NCBI GenBank assembly: GCA_008694505.1 | Contig: VZDJ01000219.1 | Coordinates: 6,160,081 to 6,224,080, forward strand | Length of the DNA stretch: 64,000 nucleotides | Reading direction: 5' to 3' | DNA from: Cyanoderma ruficeps | Lineage: Eukaryota; Chordata; Aves; Passeriformes; Timaliidae | Shown: positions 37,326-49,924 of the stretch, piece by piece | Layout of the letters: each line of letters opens with the position of its first letter | Position numbering within the stretch: position 1 is the stretch's first letter | The notes under the pieces: generated by a model | What the model saw: the letters and a program-made list of their open reading frames with translations, nothing else | Told to the model about the DNA's origin: nothing | Database searches by the model: none | Translations under genes and position numbers: made by a program

Positions 37326-38201
37326 GCTGGCTGCTGCTTTCAAAGCTAATTAAACCCAGTGCTAGATGAGTGTTTCTTTTCATTTCGGTTTAAAGCCCAA
37401 AACAGATCCGGCTCTTTGGCTCTCGCCCAGGAGCTGGTTTCGTACAAGTGGAAAGTCGTTACCTCGGGATCTGCGTTCAGTGTTTTCGGGTGGGTTATTT
37501 GGGGCGAAGGGGATGTTTGGCAGGCTCAGACCTACAGTACAGTCACTGGAAAAGCCAAGTCCTTGACAGAGCACATGGAGTGGGAACTGAATGGCAGGGA
37601 GATTGCCGGCCACTTCATTAAGAGGGGTTTGTGAGTGAGTCACAGAGCCTAGAAATTGATGTGAGAATTGCATGGAAAAGTGGAGAGGCTCTCAGAGGGG
37701 CTGGATGGTGGTGGGAGGCAGAGGCAAAGAAGGAGGAGAGTGCTGGAAAGCAGCACAGCCTGGGAGTCCTTAGCTGAGGGAGGGATGGAGAGCAGCATTT
37801 CTGATGCCTCATGGCACATCCATCATCCTTCCTGTTGTGGTGAGGCACTGTGTGCCTTGGCATCTCCCCGGGGTAAATGTTTCTCTCTGAGGTTGTCCAT
37901 GTGTTGGATGAATTGATGCTGGTTCATGGAGAGCCCCCAGAGATGCCTCACAGCTGTCACAGGGCACAGGGAGAAGCTGCAGGGCTGTGTCCAGTGGGAG
38001 AAGCAGCAGATCCTCACCAAGGTGGAGTAGCTGATGTGCAAGGTGCCAGGGGCTCAGGGCAGAGCCACATCCGGCCCCTGCCTTGCAGGTTTTTGCTGTA
38101 CCCACAGGACCATCCTTACAATGCCAGGCTGGATCCAAGTGACACATGGGGATGTGAGTATCAGAGGATGTTATATTTAATTAGCTCAGGGTTTTGGTTT
38201 G

Positions 38202-38223
38202 GTTTTTTTTTTTTTTTAAATTT
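38202..38223. repeat. Poly-T tract
   Basis: A run of about 15 T followed by AAATTTTT in intron 3. Low complexity only. Confidence 0.9.
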
Positions 38224-40174
38224 TTGAGAGGTAAAAGCAATACAGCTTTTGCTTCAAAATAGCAAATTACAGAAATTACAAAAATACTGATGTATTGTTG
38301 GGGAGCACCGTGGTTATGGTGTCCCGGTGACTTCTCATGTTGCTGGACTGCCAGGACTGGCTCTGCTGGTGAGTCAGTAGACTGGTGGGCTGCAAGGATG
38401 GGGAAGTAGTAGGAGTGGGTGTGAGATGCAAGGGTGGTGAAAGTTTTCTCCGCATTCCTTTCTTTGCCTGGAGTCTGAGGCTGCATGACCACACTGACCT
38501 GCTGTGGACTCTGTATCCATTTCTTTTGGAAATATGAAGGAAAAAATATCTTGGGATTTTGAAATTTCATGTTCTTTTTCCCATCTTCAAAGCTGACAGT
38601 AGCAAAGGGAGAGGTTGGCCCTGGGCACTGGTGTGCTGCGTCTCTGAGCATCACTAAACCTCCATGAGGTTCCTGAGCAAGCAGAGGTAATAAAGGAACG
38701 TCTTGGTTTGCCCTTGCCCATCAATGGCAGATCAATAGACAATAACTCAGATCCCATTCAGGGCTGGAGGGGAAGGACAGCTCCTGGCCAGGGCTGTGGT
38801 GGTGGGGGGGGGAGTGGTGCAGGGCAGCAGACAATCTGTCAGCTCCCACGGCCGGGGAGAAACAGTAAACACTCCTATTGAGGGAAAATTGCTTGTTTTC
38901 TGGTACCCAACTTTCTCTTCATCGCCAGGTCCTCGGTTCATCAGTGCCCAATTTATCCTTTATTTGGTTTTCATAAATAATTCAGAAGAGTTTTAGTAGA
39001 ATAATTGAGTCTTTTCCCAACCCTAATCCCAGACAATTCAAAACAAAAAGACATTTAGATTACAATTTGAGCGTATTAGCTGTTGGGAGATTTCCAGACA
39101 ACTGATCTGCTTTCCTTTACAATTTCTGTGCTGTTCTATCATTTCTAAAGTGTTCTGCTTTGATAGTTAATAATTTGAGCATATCCAGTTCTTCATGAAA
39201 AGACAGAGGCGTCGCTGTGATAAAGTGCGGGCGCGCGTGTGCCGTCGGATGGGTGAGCTTATCTGTTTTCCAAGAAGGACTAAATAAATGAAGTGGTGAG
39301 ATTGCAAATCCAGCCTGCGATGCTCCTTATCTTCAGGGAAATAGATACAATCGCGCTTCTTTGGCTTAAAATTAAAACCAAGCTTCTGTGCTGATGCCAG
39401 CTGAAAAGCCAGAAGGGATGAATTTGGGGAAGACTTAATGCAGGAAAACACGAGCCTGGGATCTGCACTGTGCAGAGGGGAGAAATTATACCGAGGGCTG
39501 GTCCTGTTGCTGTGCAGGCTCCACCGTCTCCCTCGTCATCAGTAGGAGGAGGGAGATGGGCCAGGATTTTGACTCTGTTCCCTGGGTGCCCAGCCCTCGT
39601 GTTACCCCGAAGAGACAGGGCTTGTCACCTCACTGCTGTCTCCTCGTGCTGTCCTAGCAAAGGAAAATGGGGATCCTTGCGTGGGGTAAGGCTCTGGGAA
39701 GGCCGCAGCTGCTGTGGGTGGCTGGGGAGGCCTCAGGGAAGGGGAATGCTATGGCTGGACCCTCCCAGTGGTTGGTTGTCCTGGGAAGGGCAGTCCCATG
39801 TTCTCCACTGCTCTGGAGCTGGCTGCCAGGTCCATTCACTGAGGTGGAAGCAGGAGCATGCTGCCATGCTGCCCTGCATTGCCAGCCCTGCCCTGAGCAG
39901 CTTCCTGGCAGAATTGGGTGTGTTTTCTTGCATGAAAGAGGGATGCAATGCTCCTGCACCCCACAGCATCAAAGGAGGTGTCCTCAGGAGGCAGCTGAGC
40001 TGGCATTGAGGGAGGAGGGTACTCACATATCAGCAGGATCCAGCCCAGGTCGTTCAGAAAAGCTTTTGGGTGCCCTGCAGCTTTGGAAACCATTCCTGCT
40101 TGGCTTTGCCCACAAATCCCTGGGACATGTGTCTTTGGAACAGTATTTTCTATAACGGTATTGTGCTGTTGCCA

Positions 40175-40398
40175 GGGAAAGGTTAGATTGAATATTAGGG
40201 AAGAGTTTTTCACTGAAAGGGTGGTTAAACACTGCCAGAGGCTGCCCAGGGCAGTGGTGGGATCACCATCCCTGAAGGGAATGTGGATGTGGCTCCTGGG
40301 GACGTGGTTTAGTGCTGAGCTTGGCAGTGCTGGGTTGGTGGTTGGACTTGATGATCGTGTAGGGCTTTTCCAACTTCAATGATTCTGTGGTTCAGTGA
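40175..40398 (+). repeat. CR1 LINE 3'-end copy (plus orientation)
   Basis: Landmarks in order are GGTTAGATTGAATATTAGGG, AAGAGTTTTTCACTGAAAGG, GTGGTTAAACACTGCCAGAGG, GGGATCACCATCCCTG and TTGGACTTGATGATCGTG, then CAACTTCAATGATTCTGTGG, which is the terminal ATTCTGTG motif. The copy is 5'-truncated and lies in the same orientation as JADE2. Confidence 0.92.
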
Positions 40399-41808
40399 TT
40401 GTATTGTGGTAAGTGGCCAGAGCAGGGAGGTGACACTGACCCCTGTGGTGGCCTCAGCTCTGTGTGGTTCAGGCACAGGGGAGCATCTCATCCAGCCAAG
40501 CCAAGAGCTCTGAGGAGTGAGGGATTACTCAGGTTCACGTTGTCCTCATTGCAGCTGGGCACTGAAGCTGGGTTAAGGAGATGATGTTGACCCAGGCTGT
40601 GACCTGTCAGTGCAGGGCTGTCAAGAACAGGTTGTATTTCTACCCTTTATTTTAGAAAACTACGTTTTTAGAAAAATCCCACTATGGAGGGATTTCTGTG
40701 CTTGTTTGGATACACAGACCCCCACTGCTGGAGGGACTATGATATCTCACATATCTCTTCTCATGTTTAATTAATGCCTGTCTTAATATTTTTTTAAATT
40801 TCCCACACTGGCAGTATGTTAAAAGGTTACTGTGGTGTCTGTAACCATGTCTTTGTAGCACACAGAGATTTAAAGGACCCTGATCTTTCCCAAACTGAGC
40901 TGACTGTAATGTATAGGCTGTTAATTACATTTGTTGAAGGCTGTGCCAAGACTCACTCTGACCAGCTCAAATCAGGTTTATATAGGCATAGTCAAAAATG
41001 TCTTCAAACAGCTGCATCAGGAGGAAAGTACCAGTAAAATTCAAAGGTCCCAACATAGCAAAGGTTGTTTATATATTGTATTTAACTCTAATTGGGTTAG
41101 CAGCTGAGACTCTGAGGATTAAACAAACTGACCTAAATACTGGTCTCAGTGGTCTTAGTTAATGTCTAGTTTCCTGCGTTTCAGTTGCTTTGGGTTCCCA
41201 AATATTCTCCAAAGTGTGTTATCTTTGTATCAAAAAATGTAAAACTATACTGTATTATTCCTTGTGATTCTGACAAAGCAATTCTCATTTGGAGAACAGA
41301 CTGTGAAGAGATTAAACAATATCCAAAGAAAACACCTGATCCATCCCGGCCTTGTGGGAGGAATGCAGAAGTAGCAGGGATGGAGCGAGATGGTGTCCAG
41401 GCAGGATTGCTGGCACTGGCAGTTATTATTCCAGCTAATAGCAGATGGTAGAGAGGAGAAATCATCCATTTTCATTTACAATTTATTTTTATGCTGCAAG
41501 AAGCAGGATTGCTCGAATCATTGCTGTCAGGCAGCCCTCTGGAAGGAAAAACCTTACTTACCATGAGGGATATTTTTAGAATGAGTTTTTCATCCTTGTA
41601 TATTGGGAGAGGATGCTGCAGGGCCAGGAGTGAGATGGAGAATGAGCCCATTCACTGACTGAAGGGCTGAAGGATTTTCCTGCAGGAGGGGACCAGTGTT
41701 GATCTCACAAGGGGTTTATTGAGTCAGGAAAAATCTCTGTGAATGTGTAAGCAGCACCTAGATCACATTTTAGCCAGGTAATCTCTGTATTCAGCTTCTG
41801 TCTGTTGT

Positions 41809-41925
41809 GAGGTGATATGATGGAGGCACGAAGGTGCCTGGGGCAGTGAGGTGGCCTGAAGTGGCCACAAAGGTGCTCAGGATGGTGAGGTGACATGAGG
41901 AGGATATGAAGGTGCTTGGGACAAA
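41809..41925. repeat. Minisatellite, three 39-bp units
   Basis: Units at 41809-41847, 41848-41886 and 41887-41925 each begin GAGGTG and contain an AAGGTGC core (AAGGTGCCTGGGGCAGT, AAGGTGCTCAGGATGGT, AAGGTGCTTGGGACAAA). The copies differ from one another at many sites. Because 39 is a multiple of three, an open frame runs through all units on the minus strand with a 13-residue period (CPKHLHILL.../HPEHLCGHF.../CPRHLRASI...). I regard that frame as a by-product of the repeat, not a protein. Confidence 0.9.
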
Positions 41926-42435
41926 GTGGCTCTGTGTTTCCCACATCTTCATTCATGTCAAGAACATGATTTTCTTGTGGCCTGTGGCCAGATGTGGAGA
42001 AGCCCAGTTGCTGTACATCCCTTGGCATTTGGAGTAGATTTGTGTGTCTATGCTGAAACCATCAATCCCCCAGGATAAAGCAGCCTGTTTCTTCGGTTTC
42101 AAACTAATTTTTGGTCTGCATCTTGTCCAAGCTCACACCCTGTGGCTGCATTTCCTGACTGCCCAGTGTGGGGGACCTTGAAGGGGTTGCAGCTGCAGGG
42201 CTTGGGCTCTGGACAGTGCCTGGCTGGAGGGGAGTCCCTCCTGTTGCCATCTTTTCCTGCCCTAACCTTACCCTGCAGGGGCTTAATTTGACACCCTGCA
42301 GCCACTCCACTGGTGATGCAGACACGCCCTGTGCAGTCTCTTGGGGGCAGTTTCCCAAGGACCCTGTCCCTGGGCACGTGTGCCCCCATCCTGTGCTAGA
42401 CCTCTGCCCTCAGGCTGGGTTTTTTCCCGGTGCAG

Positions 42436-42593
42436 GTTTTCCGGACGGATCTGATAACAGCCATGAAGATCCCTGACTCCTTCCAGCTGAGTCCTGACGA
42501 GTACTACGTTCTGGCTGACCCTTGGAGGCAGGAGTGGGAGAAGGGTGTCCAGGTGCCAGCAAGTGCCGAGGCCATCCCTGAACCTGTGGTCAG
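42436..42593 (+). CDS. JADE2: JADE2, third coding exon (residues 49-100 and two bases of codon 101)
   Basis: The 158-nt exon starts in phase 0 after CGGTGCAG and ends GTCAG|GTAAGTG. It encodes [20 protein letters not shown], then [21 protein letters not shown] and [11 protein letters not shown]. These blocks ([10 protein letters not shown] at residues 50-59, [10 protein letters not shown] at 69-78, EWEKGVQVP at 81-89) are the signature of the JADE family, almost identical in JADE1 and JADE2. They belong to the N-terminal region resembling Enhancer-of-Polycomb/EPL1 that in JADE and BRPF scaffolds contacts the MYST acetyltransferase. [11 protein letters not shown] and the ending [10 protein letters not shown] favour JADE2 over JADE1 and JADE3. 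No frameshift or missing conserved residue is visible. Confidence 0.97.
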
Positions 42594-43784
42594 GTAAGTG
42601 AGCTGGGTCTCCTCCATCTGCTTCTGTCCACAGGGCCCCCTCTGCCTGGTCCTCTCTGTGGGGTTCCCTCTGCCTTGGTGGGGTGCCCACCATCTCAAGG
42701 AGCACATAAAGGTGATGCTTGAGATCCTGGGCTTGCACAGGGGTGCACAGGGACCTCCCAGCACATCCTGAAAAGTCCCTCTCATGAATGTGACTTCTTT
42801 GGGACAGTGGCCAGCCGGGACAGCTCCTTGTTTGCTCTTGGGCAGGAAGTTTTTAAAAAGATCTGAAAAAATTGAAGGGACAGTAAAAGAGTAACAACAG
42901 AAAATGGGCCACAATGCCAGCCTCTGCCTGGCTGCTTGATGCTTCTCTGTCTGTGACCATGTGGTTGTACCACTGGTATTTTACAGTAGGGGAGCAGGAG
43001 TTGGCCCTTAAATTAAAAACTTCCCTCTTTACCATGTTTGTGCGGATTGGAGACGTGCTGGGCATGCTGAGATTCAGGGCTTGGGAAAAGGAGCCCAGCA
43101 AACACAGAAGGATCTCCCAGACCCTGCAGAGGCGACGTCTGTCAGCGGAGATCAGGGGCTCATTAGCTATTTTAAAATAGGGAACTGAGTTTTAAAATAG
43201 ACACTTAAACAGCTGCTCAGGCGAGAAGGAAACATGGGGGAGCTGTTCCTCCCTTGACGTGTGCAGGGGATTATCCCAGGGCACCGGCCAAAGCTGTGGG
43301 GGGAAGGTCGGTGCTGCCAGTGGAGGGAATGGAAAAGGCTGGGAAGGGACCCCAGAACTTGCAAGGTTGGGTCTGAAAACTTACAGGATCAGACCCAAAA
43401 CTCCCCACAGGGTTTACAGGAGTTTTGCATTTCTCTTGTGTTCCCTTTGTGACGTGTGATGCCGTGTGTGCATCCTGCACAAACACCCGTGAAGCATCGT
43501 GCCAGGGTGATGCTGGGGCTGCTCGTGGGAGCAGGGTGGCTGCAGAGGGATGTGTTTCACCAAGGGATTTGGGAGCAGAGGCTGGTGGAGGCTCTGCTTG
43601 TCCCACAGCACCAGCAGCTGCTGCTGCTGCAGCTGCCGACCCCGCTTCTGAAATAAACTTTTGTGTACACTCCCCTTCCTCCCCCGGGGAAAACAGAGAA
43701 AGAAATGAAACTTTAATGAGTCTGAATACATCAAAAGGGAAGTTGTAAAGGGGGCTGTTGAGTTGATTTAATCCTTGGGAAAAA

Positions 43785-43828
43785 ATAAAAAAATGCAACC
43801 AAAAAAAAAAAGAGAAGGGAAAAAAAAG
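43785..43828. repeat. A-rich tract
   Basis: AAAAAATAAAAAAATG..., followed by A runs with GAGAAGGG interruptions. Low complexity in intron 4. Confidence 0.85.
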
Positions 43829-44504
43829 CGCCTGTGTGTGAAATATCTTTTTTTAGTTGTCTTTGATAGCTAACCACAGTCTGGCCTCACCAGTGCTCTG
43901 CTTCCCAGCTGAGGGCTCATGCTGGGGCTGTTTCCAACCCAAAAGTGATAGCTTGGCACTGCTTGGGCTGGTGCTGCCCAGGTAGAGCCAGGAGTGCTGC
44001 TTCCCAGCAGTGAGATTTGGCGTCCCAGACCTCACAGCCTGGGGCTTCTGGGGTGCAGGGCAGGTTGGAAATGTGCCTGTCTGCTTGTCTGCAAGCCCTT
44101 GGATTTGGGGATCGTGGAGCAGCTCTGCTGCATGTTTTCATACATGGGTATTCCTAGAGGAATGCCTGGAACAGGTTATTCCCTCCCAGGTCCCCATCCC
44201 ACTCTGTCCTGCTCTGGCACCCCCATCACCACAGTGACAGGGGTGGTGTCCCCCTTTGGTTCAGGAGGGGACATCCTGGTGCTGCCCGATCACTTTGAGT
44301 GTGAAGTTCAACTTCCAGTGTCAGGTTATCCTCTGAAGAATTTCATAATTCTTGGGATTATTTTGCTTGTTTAATTATTCTCAGAATTGGCACTTTTCCA
44401 TAATCCTTGATGAAATGCCTCCTGAAATCGTTCCAGTTCTTTCTTTAGTACCTCAACATTGTTTTGAGTTCAAGCCTTGCTCTACAACGAGTTTGTTTTA
44501 TTTT

Positions 44505-44690
44505 TAAAGCAAGAAATTCTTTCCTGTGAGGGTGGTGAGGTGCTAGCACAGGTTGCCCAGAGAAGCTGTGACTGCGTCTCGGGAACAATGGCCAGGCTAG
44601 ACAGGGCTTTGAGCAGCCTGGTCTAGTGGAAGGTGTCCCTACCCATGGCAGGGTATTGGAACTAGTGAGATCCTTTGCAATGCAAGGCGG
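44505..44690 (+). repeat. CR1 LINE 3'-end copy (plus orientation)
   Basis: CAAGAAATTCTTTCCTGTGA, GGGTGGTGAGGTGCTAGCAC, AGGTTGCCCAGAGAAGCTGTG, GGCCAGGCTAGACAGGGCTT, GAGCAGCCTGGTCTAGTGG and CTACCCATGGCAGGGT follow CR1 3' order. The terminal octamers are lost or diverged (GATCCTTTGCAATGCAAGG). Confidence 0.9.
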
Positions 44691-46807
44691 TCCGTAGTTC
44701 TGACTCTGACCCATTCTCCATGGCCTCTCAGAGACACTCACTGCTGACCCCATCACTCCCAGCTAATCCCGGGTGGATTTCTGCAGCCCCTCTAGTTTGT
44801 GTCATGCCCTGCTCACCCAGGCTGCTCCTGGGCTGCTTGGACACTGTGCTGCTTGCCCACAGCTTCAGCTTCCTCCTCTTTCTTCTCCTGTTGCTCTGTC
44901 TTGCGCTGTGTTTCAGTTGCCTGAACCGTCTCTCTTTGCTGGCTGGACAGCAAGCGTGGCCTGGAGGGCTTTGTCCTCGGATAGACACCTGCTTGGGATA
45001 TTTTGCTTTCCCCAGTGTGATGGGAGTGAAATGAAGAGCTCATTTTACAGCAGTGTTAATGGTTGCACCTGGTTTGTAGCCATGATGCACATCCCAGGGG
45101 GACAGGCAGTGACACTGCCAGATTTTTTTTTAATCAGGACAGCACGCATGCCAGAAGGCATAGCGTGCTTCTGCTGAGCAGCTCTCCCTCCCAAAGCATC
45201 CCTGCCCTCTAGATTTTCCCACTTGGGCCACTGATGTGAGAATGGGAGGTGGAGAGGGCAGCATTGGAGGTGGAAAGGGCAGTGCTGGACTGCTGGGGAC
45301 AGTGCAGACTGCAGTCATTTTGCTATCTCCAGGGCTAGACAGCTCCTTCTTGCATCTTGCCCTGTTTTGGAGAAATGTCAAATGTTTTTTCACAAGAGAT
45401 GACTCTATCTGATCTGCCTTAAAAGGCCTTACAACTCCATTCACCTCTCCTGTTTAATTACTTTAATTCACCCCAGTCTCCATCCCAGGAGCAGGCACCC
45501 TGCTGGTTCTGCCTGAGCTGCTGTTTTTGCCCCCCACCCTGTGGCTGCTGCCCCATGGCATCAGTGTCACCTTCCTCCTTTGCTTCCAAACTTCCTTTTT
45601 TCCCTACTCAAAAAATTTCATGGAGACCGAACATCCTTTCTGTGTTGGGTGTGGACAATTCAGATTCCTTTAATCTGCTGAAAAATGTCCCAGCATTGAT
45701 GTTTTTTGTAGACTGGAAATGTGGAGCCCAGCAGCTGACGCTCCTCCTCGCTGTCAGCGCTCTGCTTTCCCCCATCTCAGAGGTGTAGCAGAGCATCCTG
45801 CCCTTAGGGAGGGATGCCTGTGCTAATCCAGTCCTGATGTTGTCACTTCTGACAGCCACTTCCATGTGAAATTCCTAGAGGGAGGTGGGGGGGCTGGGGA
45901 GAAGGCAGTAGAGCCCCGGGAGCTGGTGAGCAGACAAGCACTGCCTGCAGAATAACAGCCAGCCCATGGTGCTGCTGCTCAGGAGTTGTTTCCTGGGCAG
46001 AGCCGTGGGCAGGCAGTGGATTGTGCTCCAGAGATGGATCCTGTCCTCTGAAAGGTGCCATGCACGCAGCCACTGCTGCTCTTTTCATCTCCTGCCTGGC
46101 TGCTTGGAAACTGCCTCTCCCTGCCCGCGCCCTGCCGCTAGGTTTTGTGCCTCCAAAGCTCAAAATTAGATTTTTAAAACATCTTGTTTTACTGGAGCTG
46201 TAAAATGTCAAAAGCTGGGGGTGAGGCAGAAGGCAAGAGCTGTATTTTAAGGAATGCTTTCCCCAGAAAGCAGCTGTCTCAAAATGCCTCCACTAAGAGC
46301 CACCTTAAACTCGAGGGTCCTTTCTAGGTTAGCACAAATTGCAGTGCAGTTGTGAGGAAAGCAGGGAGGGAAGAGGTGCAGCGTAGCTTGTTGTCCCAGG
46401 AGGATGCTGCTGGCAGCCACCTGGGTGCCAGGGTCATCAGAGGCAGCCCAGGAGATCAGCTGTTTACTCTCCACGATCACTTCTGGCTGGTGGCTGTTCA
46501 GAAGGGTTTTATTTTGTATGGCAACACGCCTGAGAATTGCCTGGAGCTTGAAGAGCTCCTGTGTGGCGATAAAAGCCTCTTCCAGTCAGATGGAAGCTAT
46601 CAGAGGAGTGAGTAGTCAGGGCAGCTTTCCCTTCCAGCAGGCAGGCTGGCATCCCCTGTGTCTCCTGGTCACCCAGCTGCAGTGTGGGTGGTGGTGACCC
46701 TGCATCCCAGCGGGACCATGTATTCCACCTCTGCTACAGCCCACAGTGCAAGGATCTCCTCTGGCTTTTTGGACCAAAGCTGTGCCTTACAACCCCCTGT
46801 GTGAGCT

Positions 46808-46860
46808 CTGCAGTTTTTACAGTTGGGTAAACTGAGGCACAGAGATTTCCAGCACGAGGA
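46808..46860 (+). repeat. Short MIR-like fragment
   Basis: TTTTTACAGTTGGGTAAACT followed by GAGGCACAGAGATTT matches the MIR core pattern 'TTTTACAGATGAGGAAACTGAGGCACAGAG'. About 45 bp is recognisable. Confidence 0.65.
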
Positions 46861-47393
46861 GAGCAAGATACAAGGTCCCAGCCTGGTGTGGGGTGTAGTT
46901 GGATGTTGGATGCAAAGTTGGCTCATCTCAGTACAGCTTCAGGATTAAACAAGGTGAAGTAAGGGTAAGAGTTATCAGGAGTTTGGAAGCATCAGAGCTT
47001 TGGGTACCTTCTCTGCTGTAAATGGGAAGATGTTTCAGACAAGCTTGTATTTCCAGAGTCACACCATAATAAACCCCAAAGGACATGGACTTTGCTGATT
47101 GATATGGGTGCTTGTAAGAGGCTGTGAAGCCATTTTTGAGCAGTGGATGTGCTGGGACCTGACCTGGACTTGTCCCTTCCTACTGGTGGTGATGCTGGCA
47201 GTGTGTTGAGCTTGCACAGTGGAGCATCACTTTGTAAAGCAGCTGCACCTACGTGGGATTTTATGCACCTGCGCAGGTTTTATTTCCTCCTTTATTTAAT
47301 GATTTAATGTTCTTGGCATGTGGCTCCTTCCCCAGGCTGACGGGGATGCGAGCAGGATCTCAAGGTGGCTCTTGGATCTCACATTAAGCCACA

Positions 47394-47640
47394 TTAGTAT
47401 GTGCTGTAGATTCTGTTTCCTGTGAATTTGCACACAGCGGGAGGACGAGCAGGAAGGCTGCTTCTTGCTGGCAGGGTTCCCAGATATTCTTGGCGTTGCA
47501 GATCTATACTTGCATCGTCGCTGTGGCCCTGTTTTAACAGAAAACAGAAAGTGCTGTGGTAACAGGAAGGCACAACCTCGGCGAGTACCAGCTTGGCGAT
47601 AGCGGCGGCTGCGGCGCGAACGCCGTCTGCCACGTCGGCA
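47394..47640 (-). other. CpG-dense segment with an ATG-started minus-strand open frame, unrecognised
   Basis: About 70 bp (47575-47642) carries a dozen CpGs in an otherwise CpG-poor intron. Read on the minus strand, an open frame starts in this segment with MADGVRAAAAAIAKLVLAEV and runs 79 codons to 47394. The alanine-rich start resembles that of GC-rich first exons, but I recognise no family. An internal acceptor-like tract (TTTCTGTTTTCTGTTAAAACAG) lies in the frame. A second minus-strand frame (47296-48141, 281 codons) overlaps it. This could be a small orphan CpG island with an antisense promoter, an old retroposed first exon, or chance. I do not call it a gene. Confidence 0.3.
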
Positions 47641-48527
47641 CGGTGGCCCTGTCCTGTCCCCCCTCAGTCCCCTCTGCCCTTCTCTAATGGCCACACACAC
47701 AGGGCAAGCAGCTCCTTGCTGTGCTGGTGGGAGCAGATCCAGCTGCCGCAGGGCTGGATCACGGTGGTGTGGCGCAGCCCAGTCGGTGTTCACCTCCTCC
47801 GCGCTGTGTTGTTCTTTACTGGGCTCCCATAAGGAATGTCCCCCATGTCTCCAGGAGTCCCAGCAGCTCTTCCCAAGGGTGTGTAGATGCTGGCAGGTCG
47901 TGGTTTTGGATACCAGTGTCACTGGAAGAGGAGGCACGCAGAGCAGGTCTGTCTGTGGGAAGCAGTGCTGGAGATGAGTGTACTGAGGCAGGGAGAAGAA
48001 AGAGCTGCTGCACCAGCAGTGGGTGTAGGGCTGGGACACATCCCTGCCCCCGTCTTGCAGTGAAAAGACACCGCAGCTCCTCCTCACAGGGCTGGGTGCT
48101 GCACCCAGAACCCCAGTGCTGTGAGGGAGCGATTCCAGCAAAGGGAGAAATCCCTCCAGGGGCAGTCTCTGGTGCAGTGTGGAGCATGGTAGCCTGAGGA
48201 AAGGTGGCCAGGCTGGTCTGGCAGCAGGGTGGCACGATGCAGATGTCCCAGCTATGCCTGGACGTCACCTCTCCGTGTCCCTCGGGAGCGCTGGCCGGCA
48301 GCCAGGCTGGATCCTTGCGGCTCCCAGCTCGGGGAGGGGTTCCCGAGGCCGTGTTCTCAGTGTGTACTCCATGAACCAGCACACTTTGTTCTCGAGTGGT
48401 GAGATTGGACTTCCTTTCCTCAGTCGGCGACGCAGGCTGGCTGTTGACTCATCAGCTGCTTCCCTTGGGCTTTGCTGCAGAAGGGGCAGGCAGGATTCTG
48501 CAGCAGTTTGAGTAGCTTTTGGAGCAG

Positions 48528-48592
48528 AGCTTTTTTTTTTTTAACATAATCCTTTTTTTTCTCCCTGGTTTTTTTTTTTTCCCTTCCCTCCA
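48528..48592. repeat. T-rich low-complexity region
   Basis: Several T runs (8 to 12 bases) are separated by short C-containing spacers, ending TTCCCTTCCCTCCAG. The end resembles a splice acceptor tract, but no conserved exon follows. Confidence 0.8.
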
Positions 48593-49924
48593 GCTCATCA
48601 TGAAAAATGTGTGAGTTTGGAGCTTGCAGATGGCATGCTGGCGATTTTACAAAGGGCTATTTCTTGTGTTGGTTATCCCCATTCTGTGGCTGCCTGCCCT
48701 TAAATAATGCCTGGGTTCTGGTATGCTCCAGAAATATATGTACACTTTCCTCAGAAGCTGTGCTCTGATCAAAAGAAATGAAATCTCAATTGCCCTAGGC
48801 CTAAATGTTTTGATCACAAGCCCTGGGCCATGTGTGGGGAGAGGAAGGCTGCCTGCCTGCCCATTCCTGGGGACCCCCACAGTGACAACTGGCTCTGGTG
48901 AGGAAGGGCTGGTCAGTGGCACTGATCCAGGACTGAAAAATAATCCTGGTGATGCAAAATAATCAGTGAGTTTTCGTCCCCAGCTCTGCCACTGGGAGAG
49001 GGAGGTTTCCAGTTAGATCTGCTCAGGCAGCCCTTGTCTCTGCAGGCAGTGGGGAGAGATGGACTGTGCCCAGGCTGGTCTGTCCTGCCAGTACTTCAGT
49101 TACTGGTTTAGGATGGGATGAATCACACCCAGGGCAGCAGAGGGTCTGGGCCATGCAGAACGAGGTGCTGCAGAAGGTTGTTGGCTCGTGCCCAGTGCCT
49201 GCGAGTGCTTTGCAAAGGGGCAAGTGTGATTTACTCTGCCTGTTACTTGTCATCATTTCTGGTTTACTCTCTGCTTGACAAGTTCTTGTGTGGGCTTTCA
49301 GCAAGTCCTCACCTTTATTAGTTTGCTATGGGAAACGTGCTAATCCAGCCTGTTCTTACCTCATTCTGAGCCACTTGGACTTCTATTTTGAATGTTTGCT
49401 AATCCTCCCGGTGGATGCCTGTGGTTTATACTGGATCAGGCACACAGAAAGTAAAGTGTACTTCAGCAGCAAATGTATAGAACGAGTGAGCTTGATTTCC
49501 TGCTGCTCTCTAACAAGGTTTACAGCTCTTGAGACCGACTGGTTTGGTGCAGCCTTGGGAGCCTCCACATTTCGCTCCATTGCCTCTGCTCTCCATCCAG
49601 AACCACGGATTTAGTGTGTAGCCAGGCAAACCCCAGCAGCTCTGATTGCTGGGCTTGCAACCACAGCACTAATGAAATCACCTCTTAGTGATTTAGTGTG
49701 CCTTGGGTCCCCTTTGAACAATGCAAGGAACTATTACTTAGAAGTGCTCTCCAGAGTGATGGGAGGAGCGGGATAGCCCAGCAGCGGGAATTAGCTGCTC
49801 AGTTCTTGGTGCTGCTGTGGGTAATCCTGCTGGATTTAGGTGAAGTATTGTGGAAAGAGAGTGTCACTATGTTGCCAGGACCTTGGGGAGGTGCAGGAGA
49901 GCTGGCAGGTGGTTTCTTTCAGTG

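Larger units (their letters stand above)
31335..42435 (+). other. JADE2: JADE2 intron 3
   Basis: An 11.1-kb phase-0 intron (donor GTACGT, acceptor TTTTTCCCGGTGCAG). It holds one CR1 copy (about 40175-40400), a 17-bp tandem duplication at 35801, a 41/42-bp duplication at 36661, a 39-bp minisatellite at 41809, a CpG cluster at 37230-37320, and poly-T or poly-G tracts at 38205 and 38800. The longest open frames (33372-33935 plus, 35758-36357 minus, 39470-40009 plus) have no recognisable domain or splice structure and look like chance. Confidence 0.9.

Noticed and set aside
43167..43200. CTATTTTAAAATAG palindrome with a nearby repeat as a MEF2 site
   Set aside because: It does not fit the YTAWWWWTAR consensus, and a 14-bp AT-rich palindrome is not remarkable at this scale.
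47296..48141. 281-codon minus-strand open frame
   Set aside because: No recognisable family, uneven composition (His/Cys/Ser-rich then Arg-rich), and no supporting splice or promoter context. Only its CpG-dense part is kept as a finding.
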